DNA from: Sulfurospirillum diekertiae
GTDB taxonomy: Bacteria; Campylobacterota; Campylobacteria; Campylobacterales; Sulfurospirillaceae
Assembly (NCBI RefSeq): GCF_011769985.2
Contig: NZ_CP039734.2
Coordinates: 1,240,001 to 1,304,000 of the forward strand
DNA length: 64,000 nucleotides
Direction: 5' to 3'
A program made the position numbers and the translations under genes. This document shows positions 28,291-37,143 of this stretch, one piece after another (positions within the stretch are counted from its first letter, which is position 1; each line of letters starts with the position of its first letter). Below the pieces are notes generated by a model. That model searched no databases. It was not told where the DNA came from and was given only the letters and a program-made list of their open reading frames with translations.

Positions 28291-29002
28291 GAAAGAGATC
28301 GTATTTCAAAATACTTCTTACGAATTATCGTATGAGTTGTTAAACCAAAACCAACCGCAAACCATTCTTTTTTTACATGGTTGGGGCAGTAATAAAGAGA
28401 TTATGAAGCAAGCGTTTGGGAAGACGTTTTCTCAGTACCAACATCTCTATCTTGATCTTCCTGGTTTTGGGCACTCTTCAATTCATGATGTCATCACTAC
28501 AGGAACTTACTCAGACATTGTATCTGTCTTCTTAAAAGCGTTACATGTAAAACCTCTTATCATTGTGGGACACTCGTATGGTGGTAAAGTGGCAACATTG
28601 CTGCAACCAGAGGTCTTGGTTTTGCTCTCAAGCGCTGGTATTGTTCCACCAAAATCTTTGAAAGTCAAACTAAAAATAGCGCTTTTCAAACTGCTAAAAC
28701 CCTTTGCTCCACGCTCTTTTTACCGCTTTTTTGCGACCAAAGATGTGGAAGGGATGAGCCAAACCATGTACGAAATTATCAAGCGGGTCGTCAATGAAGA
28801 CTTTAGTGAGCAATTTCTTACATGTAAAGCAAAAACGTTTCTGTTTTGGGGCAAAGAGGATAGTGCAATGCCACTTTTCTGTGGAGAAAAGATGCACTCT
28901 CTCATTAAGGGAAGTCACTTTTACCCGATGGAGGGTGATCATTTCTTTTTTATGAATCAAGCAAAACAGATCGAAAAGACACTTGGGGAGTTTGGATTTT
29001 GA
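28283..29002 (+). CDS. Alpha/beta hydrolase
   Basis: 239 residues from ATG 28283 (AAGAAG upstream). Oxyanion segment FLHGWGSN (about 32-39), nucleophile elbow GHSYGG (Ser near 96), catalytic Asp in FWGKEDSAMP and His in EGDHFFF. Substrate unknown; esterase or peptidase are both possible. It sits between ddl and acyP/murF, an arrangement shared with Campylobacter. It contains two near-perfect palindrome copies (28540 and 28817). Confidence 0.85.
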   Translation: MAKKEIVFQNTSYELSYELLNQNQPQTILFLHGWGSNKEIMKQAFGKTFSQYQHLYLDLPGFGHSSIHDVITTGTYSDIVSVFLKALHVKPLIIVGHSYGGKVATLLQPEVLVLLSSAGIVPPKSLKVKLKIALFKLLKPFAPRSFYRFFATKDVEGMSQTMYEIIKRVVNEDFSEQFLTCKAKTFLFWGKEDSAMPLFCGEKMHSLIKGSHFYPMEGDHFFFMNQAKQIEKTLGEFGF

Positions 29003-29268
29003 GTACTTATAGATTGATTGTAACAGGACGCGTACAAGGTGTTAATTTTCGCCGATTTGTTGTTGATATAGCGCATGCATTGAATTATGTGGGGTATGTC
29101 AAAAATAGTGCCGATGGCAGTGTTGAAGTTGTGATTAACTCTGCTTATGAGGAAGATTTGGAATTTTTTATTAGTAAACTCTATGATGGTTCAATGTTTT
29201 CAGATGTTCAAGACGTTACATGTCAGAAGATTGAAAGTATGATCTTTGATGATTTTGAGAAGAGATAA
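28999..29268 (+). CDS. acyP: Acylphosphatase
   Basis: 89 residues from TTG 28999, overlapping the hydrolase stop. The catalytic Arg is in GRVQGVNFRRF and the catalytic Asn in YVKNSADGSVEVV, both as in the family. Cytoplasmic enzyme that hydrolyses acyl phosphates such as carbamoyl or acetyl phosphate. Normal length. Confidence 0.92.
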   Translation: MSTYRLIVTGRVQGVNFRRFVVDIAHALNYVGYVKNSADGSVEVVINSAYEEDLEFFISKLYDGSMFSDVQDVTCQKIESMIFDDFEKR

Positions 29269-29273
29269 AGAGC

Positions 29274-30713
29274 ATGGAAATAATGGTTACAAGCATCACT
29301 CACCTCTGTTTTATTTTAGGGCTTAGCTACTACTTTATAATAGCAATGCAATGGTACAGTTATAGGCTAGAGCGTATTTTATTTCACTACAATCGTTATG
29401 ATTGGCACGTGTTCTACTTTTTAGTTCCTTTAGTAGGTTACTACCTTCTAAACGGTGTTGTACTTTCTCTTTTTGTTGCACTTTTTTTGATCTCCCTTTT
29501 CATATGGCAGAAAAAAATGGACAAAAAACTTGTTTGGACAGCACGAGTAAAGCGATTTTTTCTCTTTTTAGTTTTAGCGACTCTTTTTCAAGATCTTTTG
29601 TGTACGGTATTGGTTGCATCATGCTTGAAGTTAGGTGTCATTATTCCTTTAATGGTGGCACAAATAGCAAGTATGTTCTATGAAAAGATGCTTTTTCTTA
29701 GCTTTAAAAAAGAGGCTCAGAAAAAATTGATGGCAAACAGTGCGTTAAAAGTAGTTGCCATTACAGCGAGTTATGGTAAAACCAGTATTAAAAACTTTTT
29801 AGCACAAATTCTTTCCACAAAGTTTAATGTCTATAAAACACCACGTAGTGTCAATACAATAGGTGGCATTATTAAGGATATTAACAACGATTTGCCTGAA
29901 CAATGTGATGTTTATATTGTTGAAGCGGGTGCTCGAGCTCGTGGAGATATTGATGAAATTGCGAGACTTGTCAATCCACACATTGCCGTTGTTGGGTGTA
30001 TTGGCGAGCAACATATTGAGTATTTTAAAACATTGGAAAATATCCGAAATACAAAGATGGAACTCCTTCACTCCTCTAGGCTTGAAAAAGCATTTGTGCA
30101 TGAAAGTACCAATGTCAAAGGATCAGAATCTATTCTTTCTTTTGGCGCTGAGCTTAGTGATGTTGAGGCTTCTTTGCAAGGGCTAAGTTTTTCAATGCTC
30201 CTAAATGGCGTAAAAGAGAGTTTTACATGTAAACTTTTGGGTGCTTTTAATGCGATTAATATAGCAGCAGCCATTCACGTTGCACGCACACTAGGGCTCT
30301 CTATTGAAGAGATTAGGTCTGCCGTATCGCATTTAGAAGGGGTTGAGCATCGTCTTCAAAAAATTGAAGCAGGTGGAAAGCTCATTATTGATGATAGTTT
30401 TAATGGTAATTTAGAAGGCATGTTAAGTTCCTATAATCTGGTTTCACAGCATCAAGGGCGTAAAGTGATTATTACGCCAGGTATTGTTGAAAGTACCGAA
30501 GAAGCGAATAGGATACTTGCCAAAAAAATTGATGATGTCTTTGATCTTGTCATGATTACAGGTAAAATAAACGTTACTATTTTACACGATAACATTCATA
30601 AAGCTCAAAAAATTATCATTTCCGATAAATCAAAGCTCCAAGAGACCTTATCAGAACAGACATATGCAGGAGATGTGATACTTTTCTCCAATGATGCACC
30701 AACTTTTCTCTAA
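29274..30713 (+). CDS. murF: UDP-N-acetylmuramoyl-tripeptide--D-alanyl-D-alanine ligase
   Basis: 479 residues. An unusual N-terminal extension (about 1-140) has three to four hydrophobic helices, as in Campylobacter MurF, suggesting membrane attachment. Then the Mur ligase ATP loop ITASYGKTSIKN (about 163-174), a central domain, and the C-terminal DDSFNGNLEGM segment. It completes the pentapeptide precursor using the product of ddl. A perfect palindrome copy (30222) encodes Phe-Thr-Cys-Lys. Confidence 0.92.
   Translation: MEIMVTSITHLCFILGLSYYFIIAMQWYSYRLERILFHYNRYDWHVFYFLVPLVGYYLLNGVVLSLFVALFLISLFIWQKKMDKKLVWTARVKRFFLFLVLATLFQDLLCTVLVASCLKLGVIIPLMVAQIASMFYEKMLFLSFKKEAQKKLMANSALKVVAITASYGKTSIKNFLAQILSTKFNVYKTPRSVNTIGGIIKDINNDLPEQCDVYIVEAGARARGDIDEIARLVNPHIAVVGCIGEQHIEYFKTLENIRNTKMELLHSSRLEKAFVHESTNVKGSESILSFGAELSDVEASLQGLSFSMLLNGVKESFTCKLLGAFNAINIAAAIHVARTLGLSIEEIRSAVSHLEGVEHRLQKIEAGGKLIIDDSFNGNLEGMLSSYNLVSQHQGRKVIITPGIVESTEEANRILAKKIDDVFDLVMITGKINVTILHDNIHKAQKIIISDKSKLQETLSEQTYAGDVILFSNDAPTFL
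30222..30233. repeat. TTTACATGTAAA palindrome inside murF
   Basis: Coding copy in the Phe-Thr-Cys-Lys frame (context SFTCKLL), the second of the two stop-free frames through the motif. Confidence 0.9.
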
Positions 30714-30784
30714 TAATCGTATCCTTTTTATATTCCTATTATCTGTTGTAAAGTATGATGGGCAATCAATTTAAAAGGAGTGAG

Positions 30785-32893
30785 ATGAAAAGTAAGAGTT
30801 TGTATATCTCATCGCTTGCACCTGCCGCAGGCAGTTTGATTGTAGCGATGGGCATTATGGAACTATTAAAAGGGCGTCTTGGTAAGGTTGCTTTTTTTAG
30901 ACCGGTTATTTTAGATGCGAATGAAGTTGATAAAGACATTGATTTCATGCTGGAATATTATGCCCTTAAAATGGACTATAACGCTACTTATGGTTACACT
31001 GTTCATGAAGTTGAAAGTTTAATTGCTGAAAATAAATACAATGAAGTTTTGGAAAATCTTATTGATAAATTCAAAATTTTAGAGAGCCAGTATGACTTTG
31101 TACTCATTGAAGGACTTAACCAAGCGAATTTTTCACAAACTCTTGATTTTGATATTAATCTTTCAATCGCTAAAAACTTGAGTAGCCCTTTTATCAGTGT
31201 TTTAAAAGGTAAGCAAAAAAGTGTTAAAGAGGTATTGGATGAAATATCTATCGAGGCAGATGCCATTAAGGGTGCTGGATGCCAACATTTTGCGACATTT
31301 GTCAATCGTTTAGGTGACCAAGAGGTTCAAGAGCTTAAAGAGCTCAATCGCGCTAAACCAATTCAAAATGTTCCTGTCTATTTTTTACCTGAGGTGCCAG
31401 AGCTTGACACTCCGACTGTTGCTGAGATAAAAAATAAGCTAGGTTGTTCCCATATCTATGGTGAAGAAAAAGATTTACGTAGAGTTGTCAAGCAGAGTAA
31501 AATCGCTGCAATGAAACTTGATAATTTCTTAGAATATATTGAAGATGGTGACTTGGTCATAACTTCAGGGGATAGATCAGATATTATCGTAGGATGTCTT
31601 AGTACCGTATTTTCTAATAATTATCCAAATATCTCCGGCATTTTATTGACTGCAGGGATGATGCCCCATAAGTCCATTAACAAACTTATTGCTGGGTTTA
31701 AAGACCTTTCCATTCCTATTTTAAGTGTCGACAATGGTACTTTTGATACTGCTGTCAATGTCTCCAATGTTCCAGCGACAATTACACCACAAAGTGTACG
31801 CAAAATTGCATTGGCTATGGGACTTTTCTCTTCAAATGTCAATATTGAAGAAATCGAAAAAAGTATTGATACTGAATCCACCACGAGTTCTATTACTCCA
31901 ATTATGTTTGAGTATGCTCTTTTTGAACGCGCAAGGAGAAATCGTAAAAAAATTCTTCTTCCTGAGAGTAATGATGAGCGTATTCTTCGAGCAACGGAGA
32001 TTTTATTACGTCGTGATGTAGCTGATATTATCCTTTTAGGTGTTGAAGAAGAAGTACGTCGAAAGAGTGCAACACTTGGACTTGATATAAGTAAAGCGAC
32101 TATCATTGATCCTTTAACATCACCTCTAATGGAAGAGTTTGTCACTTCTTTCTATGAAATGCGTAAAGCCAAAGGATTGAGCTTAGATGTTGCTCGTGAT
32201 AGTATGATGATGAAAAATTATTTTGGAACAATGATGGTTTACCTAGGTTATGCCGATGGCATGGTCTCAGGTGCGATTCATACAACCCAAGAGACGATTC
32301 GTCCAGCACTTCAGATTATCAAAACCAAACCAGGTATTTCCATTGTTTCAAGCCTTTTCTTTATGTGTTTAGATACAAGAGTCTTAGTTTACGGTGATTG
32401 TGCCGTCAATCAAGATCCAAATGCGGAAGAGTTGGCTCAAATTGCTATTTCTTCTGCAGATACGGCTAAGATATTTGGTATATCTCCAAAAATTGCAATG
32501 CTCTCGTATTCTACAGGTGATTCAGGGAAGGGTGAAGAGGTTGAAAAAGTGCGTTTAGCCACTAAAATCGTTAAAGAAACACGACCTGATCTTTTGGTAG
32601 AAGGACCTATTCAATACGACGCAGCCATTGATCCTATTGTTGCTAAAACAAAATTACCGAATAGTAAAGTCGCTGGTGAAGCCACCATCTTCATCTTTCC
32701 AGATCTTAATACTGGTAACAACACCTATAAAGCGGTTCAAAGAAGTTCAGGTGCTGTTGCTATTGGCCCTGTACTCCAGGGACTTCGAAAACCCGTTAAT
32801 GATCTCAGTCGAGGTTGTTTAGTTCCAGATATTGTCAATACCGTCGCCATTACAGCTATTCAAGCACAAACCAATGATGGAGCTAATAAGTGA
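30785..32893 (+). CDS. pta: Phosphate acetyltransferase, long form
   Basis: 702 residues from ATG 30785 with AAAGGAG just upstream. The N-terminal part (about 1-220) is a P-loop-like DRTGG/BioD-type domain, the middle (about 220-350) a DRTGG domain, and the C-terminal part (about 375-695) the PTA catalytic domain (LLPESNDERILRA, YADGMVSGAIHTT, YDAAIDPIVA). It converts acetyl-CoA to acetyl phosphate. It is translationally coupled to ackA. Confidence 0.95.
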   Translation: MKSKSLYISSLAPAAGSLIVAMGIMELLKGRLGKVAFFRPVILDANEVDKDIDFMLEYYALKMDYNATYGYTVHEVESLIAENKYNEVLENLIDKFKILESQYDFVLIEGLNQANFSQTLDFDINLSIAKNLSSPFISVLKGKQKSVKEVLDEISIEADAIKGAGCQHFATFVNRLGDQEVQELKELNRAKPIQNVPVYFLPEVPELDTPTVAEIKNKLGCSHIYGEEKDLRRVVKQSKIAAMKLDNFLEYIEDGDLVITSGDRSDIIVGCLSTVFSNNYPNISGILLTAGMMPHKSINKLIAGFKDLSIPILSVDNGTFDTAVNVSNVPATITPQSVRKIALAMGLFSSNVNIEEIEKSIDTESTTSSITPIMFEYALFERARRNRKKILLPESNDERILRATEILLRRDVADIILLGVEEEVRRKSATLGLDISKATIIDPLTSPLMEEFVTSFYEMRKAKGLSLDVARDSMMMKNYFGTMMVYLGYADGMVSGAIHTTQETIRPALQIIKTKPGISIVSSLFFMCLDTRVLVYGDCAVNQDPNAEELAQIAISSADTAKIFGISPKIAMLSYSTGDSGKGEEVEKVRLATKIVKETRPDLLVEGPIQYDAAIDPIVAKTKLPNSKVAGEATIFIFPDLNTGNNTYKAVQRSSGAVAIGPVLQGLRKPVNDLSRGCLVPDIVNTVAITAIQAQTNDGANK

Positions 32894-34101
32894 AAATTTT
32901 AGTCTTAAATGCGGGTAGTTCTTCTGTCAAATATCAACTCTTTAATATGGCCAATAATGAGGTTTTGGCCAGTGGAGTGATTGAGCAAATTGGCGAAAAA
33001 GAGTCAATGGCTAAAATAAAATATAAAAAGCCAGCTGGTGATGAGCAAAAAAGAGAAGAAAAATGCTCCATCCACGATCATGATGCAGCCTTAACATGGA
33101 TGAGTGAGGCATTGATCCAATCAGGTGTTATTCACAATCTTAATGACCTTGATGGGATTGGTCATCGTGTTGTTCAAGGTGGTTCTTCGTTTCAGGAACC
33201 AGCAATGGTTGATGACTATGTGATGTCAGAGATTGAGCGTTTAATTCCACTTGGACCATTGCACAATCCAGGTCATCTTGCCGGTATGAAAGTTTCGGTA
33301 CATCAAAGCCCTAATGTTCCCCAAGTGGCTGTTTTTGATACCGCATTTCACTCGACATTACCTAACTATGCTTACATGTATGCTATTCCTTACAAATACT
33401 ATGAGGAATTACGCATTAGACGTTATGGCTTTCATGGAACTTCGCACTATTACGTTACCAAAGTAGCTGCAAAATATTTGAAGCAAGACATCAATACACT
33501 TAATGCCATTACGCTTCATTTAGGAAATGGTGCAAGTGTTGCAGCGATTGAAAATGGTCAAAGTGTTGATACATCAATGGGCTTAACACCACTGGAAGGG
33601 CTCATTATGGGAACACGAAGTGGTGACCTTGATCCAGCTATTCTCTTCTATTTAGCACGTAAACGTGGACTTACTCTTGATGAACTGGATAAAATGCTCA
33701 ATAAAGAGAGTGGATTAAAAGGAATATGCGGAAGTAATGATATGCGTGAAATTACACGTATGGCAGAGGAGGGTGATGAAAGAGCACAGCTTGCCTGTGA
33801 TATGTTCAATTATCGCCTTAAAAAATACATTGGTTCTTATTCTGCTGTTCTTGGGCGGGTAGATTGTATTGTTTTTACAGGAGGTATTGGCGAAAATGCA
33901 AATGATGTTCGCCTCAAGTCTTGTGAAAAATTGGAGAATTTTGGCATCAAAATAGACCCAATACTCAATAGTGTTCGATCAAGTGAAATTAGAACGATTA
34001 GTGCAGATGATAGCAAAGTAAAAGTTTTGGTTATTCCAACCAATGAAGAGCTTGAAATTGCAATAGAAACTTTGGAAATGATCCAAAAGCATCACTCGTA
34101 A
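32890..34101 (+). CDS. ackA: Acetate kinase
   Basis: 403 residues from GTG 32890, overlapping the pta stop (GTGA). Family signatures VLNAGSSSVKYQLF at the start and GFHGTSHYYV near 180, with the FTGGIGENA adenosine site late. It makes ATP from acetyl phosphate, the substrate-level phosphorylation step of acetate formation, or runs in reverse for acetate uptake. Ends at a palindrome-pair hairpin. Confidence 0.96.
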   Translation: MKILVLNAGSSSVKYQLFNMANNEVLASGVIEQIGEKESMAKIKYKKPAGDEQKREEKCSIHDHDAALTWMSEALIQSGVIHNLNDLDGIGHRVVQGGSSFQEPAMVDDYVMSEIERLIPLGPLHNPGHLAGMKVSVHQSPNVPQVAVFDTAFHSTLPNYAYMYAIPYKYYEELRIRRYGFHGTSHYYVTKVAAKYLKQDINTLNAITLHLGNGASVAAIENGQSVDTSMGLTPLEGLIMGTRSGDLDPAILFYLARKRGLTLDELDKMLNKESGLKGICGSNDMREITRMAEEGDERAQLACDMFNYRLKKYIGSYSAVLGRVDCIVFTGGIGENANDVRLKSCEKLENFGIKIDPILNSVRSSEIRTISADDSKVKVLVIPTNEELEIAIETLEMIQKHHS

Positions 34102-34109
34102 AATATGTG

Positions 34110-34121
34110 TTTACATGTAAA
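34110..34121. repeat. TTTACATGTAAA palindrome, left arm of hairpin
   Basis: First of two perfect copies separated by 7 bp between ackA and yqeY. Confidence 0.9.
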
Positions 34122-34128
34122 GATTTTC

Positions 34129-34140
34129 TTTACATGTAAA
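34129..34140. repeat. TTTACATGTAAA palindrome, right arm of hairpin
   Basis: Second copy. Its flanking C on both sides, against G on both sides of the first copy, makes the pair a longer inverted repeat. Confidence 0.9.
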
Positions 34141-34149
34141 CCTTCTTTT

Positions 34150-34596
34150 TTAGCTCAAAAGTTCTTTCGCAATCGTATTAATACGTTTACCATCAGCTAC
34201 GCCTTCACATTCAGCAAGAACTCCAGCCATGATCTTACCAATTTCTTTTAAACTCGTTGCTCCAGTTGCAAGAATGTGCTTTTGAATGATGACTTTAAGA
34301 CTTTCATCACTGAGTTGCTGCGGTAAATAACTTTTTAAAATCATTGCTTCTGCCAACTCTTTTTCATAAAGATCTTCTCTTCCTGCATCTTTAAAAGCAG
34401 ATAAGGCATCTTCGCGTTGCTTGAGTGATTTTTGGATAATTTTTACAATATCAGAATCACTAAGCTCTTTACGTTCATCGACTTCAATTTGTTTAAGTGC
34501 ACTCATCAAAAAACGGATAACATCACGTTTAAAAGTATCTTTGGTTTTCATCGCATCTTTTAGATCATCTTGAAGTTTTGACTTGAGTTCTGACAT
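34150..34596 (-). CDS. GatB/YqeY domain protein
   Basis: 148 residues, all helical, matching the stand-alone YqeY family: LKDAMKTKDTFKRDVIRFLMSALKQIEVD at the start and IGKIMAGVLAECEGVADGKRIN at the end, the tRNA-binding tail of GatB. Probably related to amide aminoacyl-tRNA quality; the precise role is not known. Single gene, divergent from flgH. Confidence 0.88.
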   Translation of the reverse strand: MSELKSKLQDDLKDAMKTKDTFKRDVIRFLMSALKQIEVDERKELSDSDIVKIIQKSLKQREDALSAFKDAGREDLYEKELAEAMILKSYLPQQLSDESLKVIIQKHILATGATSLKEIGKIMAGVLAECEGVADGKRINTIAKELLS

Positions 34597-34643
34597 CTTT
34601 TTTCCTTAGAACATAATTTACTTTAGAGGTGAGTATTTTATAG

Positions 34644-34649
34644 TATAAT
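34644..34649 (+). promoter_or_regulatory. Candidate -10 box for flgH
   Basis: TATAAT 29 bp before the ATG at 34678. It looks like a sigma-70 promoter rather than the sigma-54 GG-N10-GC type used by many hook/rod genes. Confidence 0.45.
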
Positions 34650-34677
34650 AGTAAAAAATAGAATAAAACGGAGTCGT

Positions 34678-35385
34678 ATGAGAGTTTTTACATGTAGCTT
34701 TGTAGCCGCTCTTTTTTTGGCAGGCTGCTCAGTACATCCAGCTGATCCAAAAATTAGTATGAAAGCACCTGTATATGTTGATGAAACGCCTTCCAAAGTG
34801 AATGAAGTGATGCCAACAAATCCAGGTAGCCTTTTTGGACAAGGTGACAACCCTTTATTTGCCGATCTTAAAGCAATGCATGTTAATGACGTTGTAACTG
34901 TTACCATTACTGAAAAAACAGCACAAACATCTACGGGTAAAAAAGCTTTAACAAAACAAAGTAGTGATTCTCTTGGTGCTGGTATTACCACTGCTGCAGG
35001 TGGTGGTGTTTTAGGTACAGTATCAAAAAATTTAAATGATGTTGGTAATATTGGTTTTACGACAGGATCCAATAACTCTTTTACAGGCAATGGAAGCAAT
35101 ACTCGTAACGAAACCTTTAGTACGACTATTTCGGCACGTGTCATCAAGATTTTAAATAATGGACATTACTTTATTGAGGGTAGTCGCGAATTATTAATTA
35201 ATGGTGAAAAGCAAATTATTCAAGTGAGTGGCGTTATTCGACCTTATGACATTGATAAAAATAACAACATTGATTCAAAATACATTGCGGATGCAAAAAT
35301 TCTTTACAAAACAGAAGGTGATATAGATCAAACTACGACTAAGCCATGGGGTGCCAAATTTATGGAAACCATTTGGCCATTTTAA
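34678..35385 (+). CDS. flgH: Flagellar L-ring protein FlgH, lipoprotein
   Basis: 235 residues. Lipobox FLAGC (Cys about residue 19) after a short signal peptide. The typical FlgH blocks are present: LFADLKAMHVNDVVTVTI, a low-complexity Gly/Ser/Asn stretch (about 95-140), then FSTTISARVIKILNNGHYFIEGSRELLINGEKQIIQVSGVIRP split by short turns. It forms the outer-membrane ring around the flagellar rod. A near copy of the palindrome (TTTACATGTAG) falls in the signal peptide. Confidence 0.93.
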   Translation: MRVFTCSFVAALFLAGCSVHPADPKISMKAPVYVDETPSKVNEVMPTNPGSLFGQGDNPLFADLKAMHVNDVVTVTITEKTAQTSTGKKALTKQSSDSLGAGITTAAGGGVLGTVSKNLNDVGNIGFTTGSNNSFTGNGSNTRNETFSTTISARVIKILNNGHYFIEGSRELLINGEKQIIQVSGVIRPYDIDKNNNIDSKYIADAKILYKTEGDIDQTTTKPWGAKFMETIWPF

Positions 35386-35409
35386 TGTAACTATACTAAA
35401 GGATATTTT

Positions 35410-35853
35410 TTGGAAAACAGTAACCCACCTAAGTTTATTGAAAGAGACAAAATTTTTAAGGCAAAAGATATTATTGTTGCACTTAAATATTTTGGTGTCA
35501 GTTTTGATAAACTTAAAACAAATACACCCAATCGTGCTCGTGCCATCGTTCTAGGCTATAAAGCATGGCGATTAGGATTGAATGAAACACAATTACGTTC
35601 TGTCATTGAACGCAAAATTGATGATAAAGAAATTATTGAGATTCTTGAATATAAAGAAAAAAAAAGTATTCGAAGTTGGAGTATTTTTACTAAAATTAAA
35701 GAAGATGACTATAAAATTAAAGTTGAACGTTTATGGTGTAAAAAGCTAGGAGCACTTTGCTTAATTGCAAAAATAGGGCAAAAAGAACTTATTACGCTCG
35801 CATGCGAAACATTCAAAGATCAATTAGATTGCACAATTCCTAAAGAGTTTTAA
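35410..35853 (+). CDS. Unknown protein downstream of flgH
   Basis: 147 residues from TTG 35410 (AAAGGA 8 nt upstream). Basic and soluble, with no signal peptide or membrane helix, and a helical N-terminal half with many Lys/Arg and Ile. No known motif is recognised. It is 24 nt after flgH and ends in a stem-loop, so it is probably in the flgH transcript. A flagellar link is only positional. Confidence 0.6.
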   Translation: MENSNPPKFIERDKIFKAKDIIVALKYFGVSFDKLKTNTPNRARAIVLGYKAWRLGLNETQLRSVIERKIDDKEIIEILEYKEKKSIRSWSIFTKIKEDDYKIKVERLWCKKLGALCLIAKIGQKELITLACETFKDQLDCTIPKEF

Positions 35854-35859
35854 ACCCAA

Positions 35860-35891
35860 TTTGCCTTACATGTAAAACCATATAAGGCAAA
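35860..35891 (+). terminator. Stem-loop terminator with a palindrome copy in its loop side
   Basis: TTTGCCTTA (35860-35868) pairs with TAAGGCAAA (35883-35891), followed by ATTCTCTCTTTT. CTTACATGTAAA (35865-35876), a near copy of the iterated palindrome, overlaps the left arm and loop. It separates convergent genes. Confidence 0.65.
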
Positions 35892-35901
35892 ATTCTCTCT
35901 T

Positions 35902-37143
35902 TTATGATTTAACAGCTTTTGCCATATCCCACATAGGCATGAAAATACCTAAGGCCATCAAAAGTACCATAGCTGCAATAAAGCCCAAAAGAATAGGCTC
36001 AATATAACTTGCGATATTGTCGATAATTTGGCTAAAACGTGATTTGAAATAAAGGGTGACTTTTTCCAGCATTTTATCCAGAGTACCACTTTGTTCACCT
36101 GCTTGAATCATTTGAATAAGCATACCTTCAAAAAGTCCTGTATCACGAAATGATTCTGTTAAAGAAATACCTCTTTGTACTGAGATCTTAACACTAGAAA
36201 GTTTCTTTTTAAGATGGGTGTTTTCTAACGTTAATAAAGCTGTATCGAGCGCATCTGCAATAGGAATACCTGCACGAATAAGTTCCGTAAAAACAAGGCA
36301 AAAACGGCTCAGTGTTGCATAAAAAATAATATTTCCAATTAAATAGACCTTAAGAATATAGATATCAAATTTTTTCTTAAAGTCTTCATTATTTTTGAGT
36401 AAATACTGAAATAGTAGAATAGTGCCAATAATGCCAGATAGAAGGTAGAGACCATAATGATTAATAAGGTTTTCCATAAAAAGAAGGATTTTGGTTGGTA
36501 GGGGCAATTCCGCTTTAAGTTGAGCAAAAATTTCTTTAAATTTTGGGACAACATAGATCATAAGTATTGAAAAAGCAACAGCAATTGCAATAACAACCGT
36601 AATAGGGTATCGCATCGCTTTTTTAAACTTTTGTCTATTTTCTTCAATTTCTTCAAGAATTTCTGAAAGTTTTTCTAAAGATTCTGCCATATTTCCTGTA
36701 CTCTCACCTAACTCAACCATAGCAAGGGTCACGTCACCTACTTCATTGCGATATGTCATCAATGATTGCGTAAGGCTAAGTCCAGAGTTTAGATCATCAT
36801 TAACGCTGTTAAATATTTCCTTCAGTGTCTTGTCTACGGTAGCATTTGCAACTTCTTTAACACTATCATGAATAGAAATACCAGCATTGGTCATAACACT
36901 GAGCTGTCTCATTGCAGCAATAAGGTTTGGCATTTTTATTTTTTTGCGAAAGAGAGCATTCATGATTTGATCTTTTAATTCACCTAACTGATCTTCAAGG
37001 GGTGCCGAAGTTTCTTTAATATTTAAAATTACGCCTGGTATTTTTAATTTTGCTATTGATATTGCATCATTTCGTGTGGGCGATTTGACAACGGTTTTAG
37101 TCTTTTGCCCTTTGAATAGGTAGTTTACTTCAAAATATTTCAT
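35902..37143 (-). CDS. Type II secretion/type IV pilus inner-membrane protein (GspF/PilC, CtsF-like)
   Basis: 413 residues with two T2SSF domains (about 68-190 and 270-400) and three membrane helices (about 170-190, 220-240, 380-400). Motifs MRQLSVMTNAGISIHDSV and LVFTELIRAGIPIADAL mark the two repeats. It is the platform protein on which the ATPase acts to move pseudopilin. Last gene of the uptake operon; 4-nt overlap with the ATPase gene. Relatives in Campylobacter are needed for natural transformation. Confidence 0.88.
   Translation of the reverse strand: MKYFEVNYLFKGQKTKTVVKSPTRNDAISIAKLKIPGVILNIKETSAPLEDQLGELKDQIMNALFRKKIKMPNLIAAMRQLSVMTNAGISIHDSVKEVANATVDKTLKEIFNSVNDDLNSGLSLTQSLMTYRNEVGDVTLAMVELGESTGNMAESLEKLSEILEEIEENRQKFKKAMRYPITVVIAIAVAFSILMIYVVPKFKEIFAQLKAELPLPTKILLFMENLINHYGLYLLSGIIGTILLFQYLLKNNEDFKKKFDIYILKVYLIGNIIFYATLSRFCLVFTELIRAGIPIADALDTALLTLENTHLKKKLSSVKISVQRGISLTESFRDTGLFEGMLIQMIQAGEQSGTLDKMLEKVTLYFKSRFSQIIDNIASYIEPILLGFIAAMVLLMALGIFMPMWDMAKAVKS

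Larger units (their letters stand above)
34109..34141. terminator. Bidirectional hairpin made of two TTTACATGTAAA copies
   Basis: Perfect 14-bp stem: GTTTACATGTAAAG (34109-34122), loop ATTTT, CTTTACATGTAAAC (34128-34141). On the plus strand it is followed by CTTCTTTTTT. It fills the gap between the convergent ackA and yqeY genes and should end transcription from both sides. The stem is AT-rich, so its strength is uncertain. Confidence 0.75.
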
